Made by a program: the position numbers and the translations under genes. Shown here one piece after another: positions 62,723-64,000 of a DNA stretch of 64,000 nt. The notes under the pieces were generated by a model, which worked only from the letters and a program-made list of their open reading frames with translations, did not search any database and had not been told where the DNA came from. Origin of the DNA: Pseudonocardia sediminis (GTDB lineage Bacteria > Actinomycetota > Actinomycetes > Mycobacteriales > Pseudonocardiaceae); the NCBI RefSeq assembly GCF_004217185.1, contig NZ_SHKL01000001.1:5516001-5580000 (forward strand). The letters are read 5' to 3'. How positions within the stretch are numbered: the stretch's first letter is position 1; every line of letters begins with the position of its first letter.

Positions 62723-63729
62723 GCACGGGCCTCTCCCTCCCGGTCTCGCGCCGGCGCGGCCGGGAGGTCGCGCGGCTGGTCGGGACCCGGCTCGCGCTCG
62801 GGATCCCCGTCGTCGCGGCGGTCGCGGTGCTGGTGTTCCTGCTCGCCGCGGCGTCGCCGTTCGACCCGGTCTTCCAGTACTTCGGCGCCGGGATCCTCGA
62901 CGCCCGCGAGTCCGACATCGCGGCCGTGCGCGCCCAGCTCGGGCTCGACGACCCGGTCGGGCTGCAGCTGCTGCGCTGGATCGGCGGGCTGCTGACCGGC
63001 GACCTGGGACAGAGCCTGTCGCTGCGCCAGCCGGTGGCCACGGTCATCGCCGAACGTCTGCCGTGGACGGTGCTGCTGGCGGTCGTGTCCCTCGTCGTGA
63101 CCGTCGTGCTCTCGCTGGTCGCGGGCGTCGCCGCGGCGTGGCGCCAGGGCGGGTGGCTCGACCGGGCCGTCACCGCCGTCGGGCACACGCTGGAGGGCCT
63201 GCCGCCGTTCGTGCTCGCGCTGGGGGCGATCGCGGTGTTCGCCGTGGCCTGGCCGGTGCTGCCCGTCGCCGGGCTGACCGACGCCGGGGCGCCGGCGACG
63301 GTCGATCAGGTGGCACGGCACCTCGTGCTGCCCGCGGTCGTGCTCGGGGTGTCCCAGACGCCGTGGCTGGTGCTGCACGTGCGGGCCTCGCTCCTGGCCG
63401 CCCTCGACGACGACCACGTCACCGGCGCCCGCGCCCGCGGCCTCGCCGAGACCACGGTCGTGCTGCGCCACGCCCTGCCGACGGCGCTGCTGCCGTTCGT
63501 CACGGTGCTCGGCAACCGTCTGCCGGAGCTGGTCACCGGGGCGGTGCTGGTGGAGACGGTGTTCTCCTGGCCGGGCATAGCCGGGGCGGTGGTCACCGCC
63601 GCGCTCGCGGTCGACTTCCCGCTGCTCGGTGCGCTGACGCTGCTGACGACGGTCGCGGTGCTGCTCGGGTCACTGGCCGCCGACGTCGCCGTCGTCCTGC
63701 TCGACCCCCGGGTGGCCGCGGATGGTTGA
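62719..63729 (+). CDS. ABC transporter permease, DppB/OppB type
   Basis: This inner-membrane permease has 336 residues and six helices. The helix pattern is LALGIPVVAAVAVLVFLLA, then TVLLAVVSLVVTVVLSLVAG and others. The EAA-type loop is ARARGLAETTVVLRHALPTA near residue 245, and the LPELVTGAVLVETVFSWPG end is typical of DppB. It works with the binding protein and with the DppC-like permease that follows and overlaps by 8 bp. Confidence 0.93.
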   Translation: MSTGLSLPVSRRRGREVARLVGTRLALGIPVVAAVAVLVFLLAAASPFDPVFQYFGAGILDARESDIAAVRAQLGLDDPVGLQLLRWIGGLLTGDLGQSLSLRQPVATVIAERLPWTVLLAVVSLVVTVVLSLVAGVAAAWRQGGWLDRAVTAVGHTLEGLPPFVLALGAIAVFAVAWPVLPVAGLTDAGAPATVDQVARHLVLPAVVLGVSQTPWLVLHVRASLLAALDDDHVTGARARGLAETTVVLRHALPTALLPFVTVLGNRLPELVTGAVLVETVFSWPGIAGAVVTAALAVDFPLLGALTLLTTVAVLLGSLAADVAVVLLDPRVAADG

Positions 63730-64000
63730 CCTCGCCCCGGCCCGCACACCGGGCCCCGCACCGTCCGACCCCGGGCCCGGCTCCTGGACCCCGGCCGGGC
63801 GCCGCCGTCCGGGCTCGCCGCGCGGCGGCCGCTCGGCCCGTCTCGGGCGCGCCCGGCTCGTCGCCGGGGCCGGCGGGCTCGCGGTGCTGACCCTGGCCGC
63901 GCTGCTCGTGCCGTGGCTCGGCGGGCTCGACGAGGGCGCCGTCGACTACACCGCGATCCGGCAGGCCCCCTCGCTCGCGCACCCGTTCGGCACCGACGGC
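63722..64000 (+). CDS. ABC transporter permease, DppC/OppC type, 3' end outside the window
   Basis: The first 93 codons are visible. After a Pro/Arg-rich head of about 40 residues comes a first helix (LVAGAGGLAVLTLAALLVPWLGG), and the visible part ends in the DppC-type AHPFGTDG. It overlaps the DppB-type gene by 8 bp and must be the second permease of the peptide transporter. The ATPase genes are expected beyond the window. Confidence 0.85.
   Translation, partial: MVDLAPARTPGPAPSDPGPGSWTPAGRRRPGSPRGGRSARLGRARLVAGAGGLAVLTLAALLVPWLGGLDEGAVDYTAIRQAPSLAHPFGTDG

Overview
The window looks like chromosomal sequence from a very GC-rich actinomycete, most likely the order Pseudonocardiales (Pseudonocardia-like). 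This is inferred from codon use, from WhiB3, BldM, GroEL1 and ESX-4 genes, and from gene order I recall from Mycobacterium tuberculosis. No database search was possible. There are no rRNA or tRNA genes, CRISPR arrays, insertion sequences or phage genes, and the density is that of core genome.

Layout. (1) 1-12.2 kb resembles the M. tuberculosis Rv0948c-Rv0955 neighbourhood: a PerM-like membrane protein, a DUF5336 protein, sucD and sucC, a lipase, an M23 peptidase, an SDR, pcrA/uvrD1 and an AroQ-delta chorismate mutase. (2) 12.5-18.1 kb is an envelope-stress region: a low-complexity surface protein, a PspC-domain histidine kinase with its LuxR regulator, and a divergent PspC/LiaF-like membrane protein (EsrISR-like). 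(3) 18.2-25.4 kb holds guanine nucleotide synthesis (guaA, guaB3, guaB2), an SNase-like lipoprotein, small unknowns and a DUF5319 gene. (4) 25.4-32.3 kb is developmental and stress control: rsdA-sigD, a bldM homologue, an Rv3415c-like gene, whiB3, groEL1 and groES with a CIRCE operator. (5) 32.5-45.3 kb has PhoD phosphatase, an aldo/keto reductase, rimI-tsaB-tsaE, alr, NAD(P)HX repair, esterases and glmS. (6) 45.6-60.4 kb runs from an EspC-like pair through glmM and rpsI-rplM to a compact ESX-4 type VII secretion locus (two WXG100 proteins, an Rv3446c-like protein, eccC, eccD, mycP, eccB). (7) 60.5-64 kb has an Fcy1-type deaminase and the start of a peptide ABC transporter operon cut by the window end.

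The most interesting signals are non-coding. An 18-codon leader peptide with one Phe and two Tyr codons, followed by three mutually exclusive hairpins, precedes the chorismate mutase gene and looks like a complete ribosome-mediated attenuator. The M23 peptidase gene has a good promoter, a paired GTCAC box of the type bound by MtrA, and a leader that can fold into a three-way junction with alternative pairings. A second paired box lies upstream of the low-complexity surface protein. A dozen or so genes appear leaderless, with an ANNNT-ended -10 hexamer placed 6-8 nt before the start codon. Five intergenic palindromic repeat families are present, one of which occurs twice in opposite orientation 22 kb apart.

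Start codons were chosen from ribosome binding sites, leaderless -10 placement, operon overlaps and family lengths. Family names rest on motif recognition.
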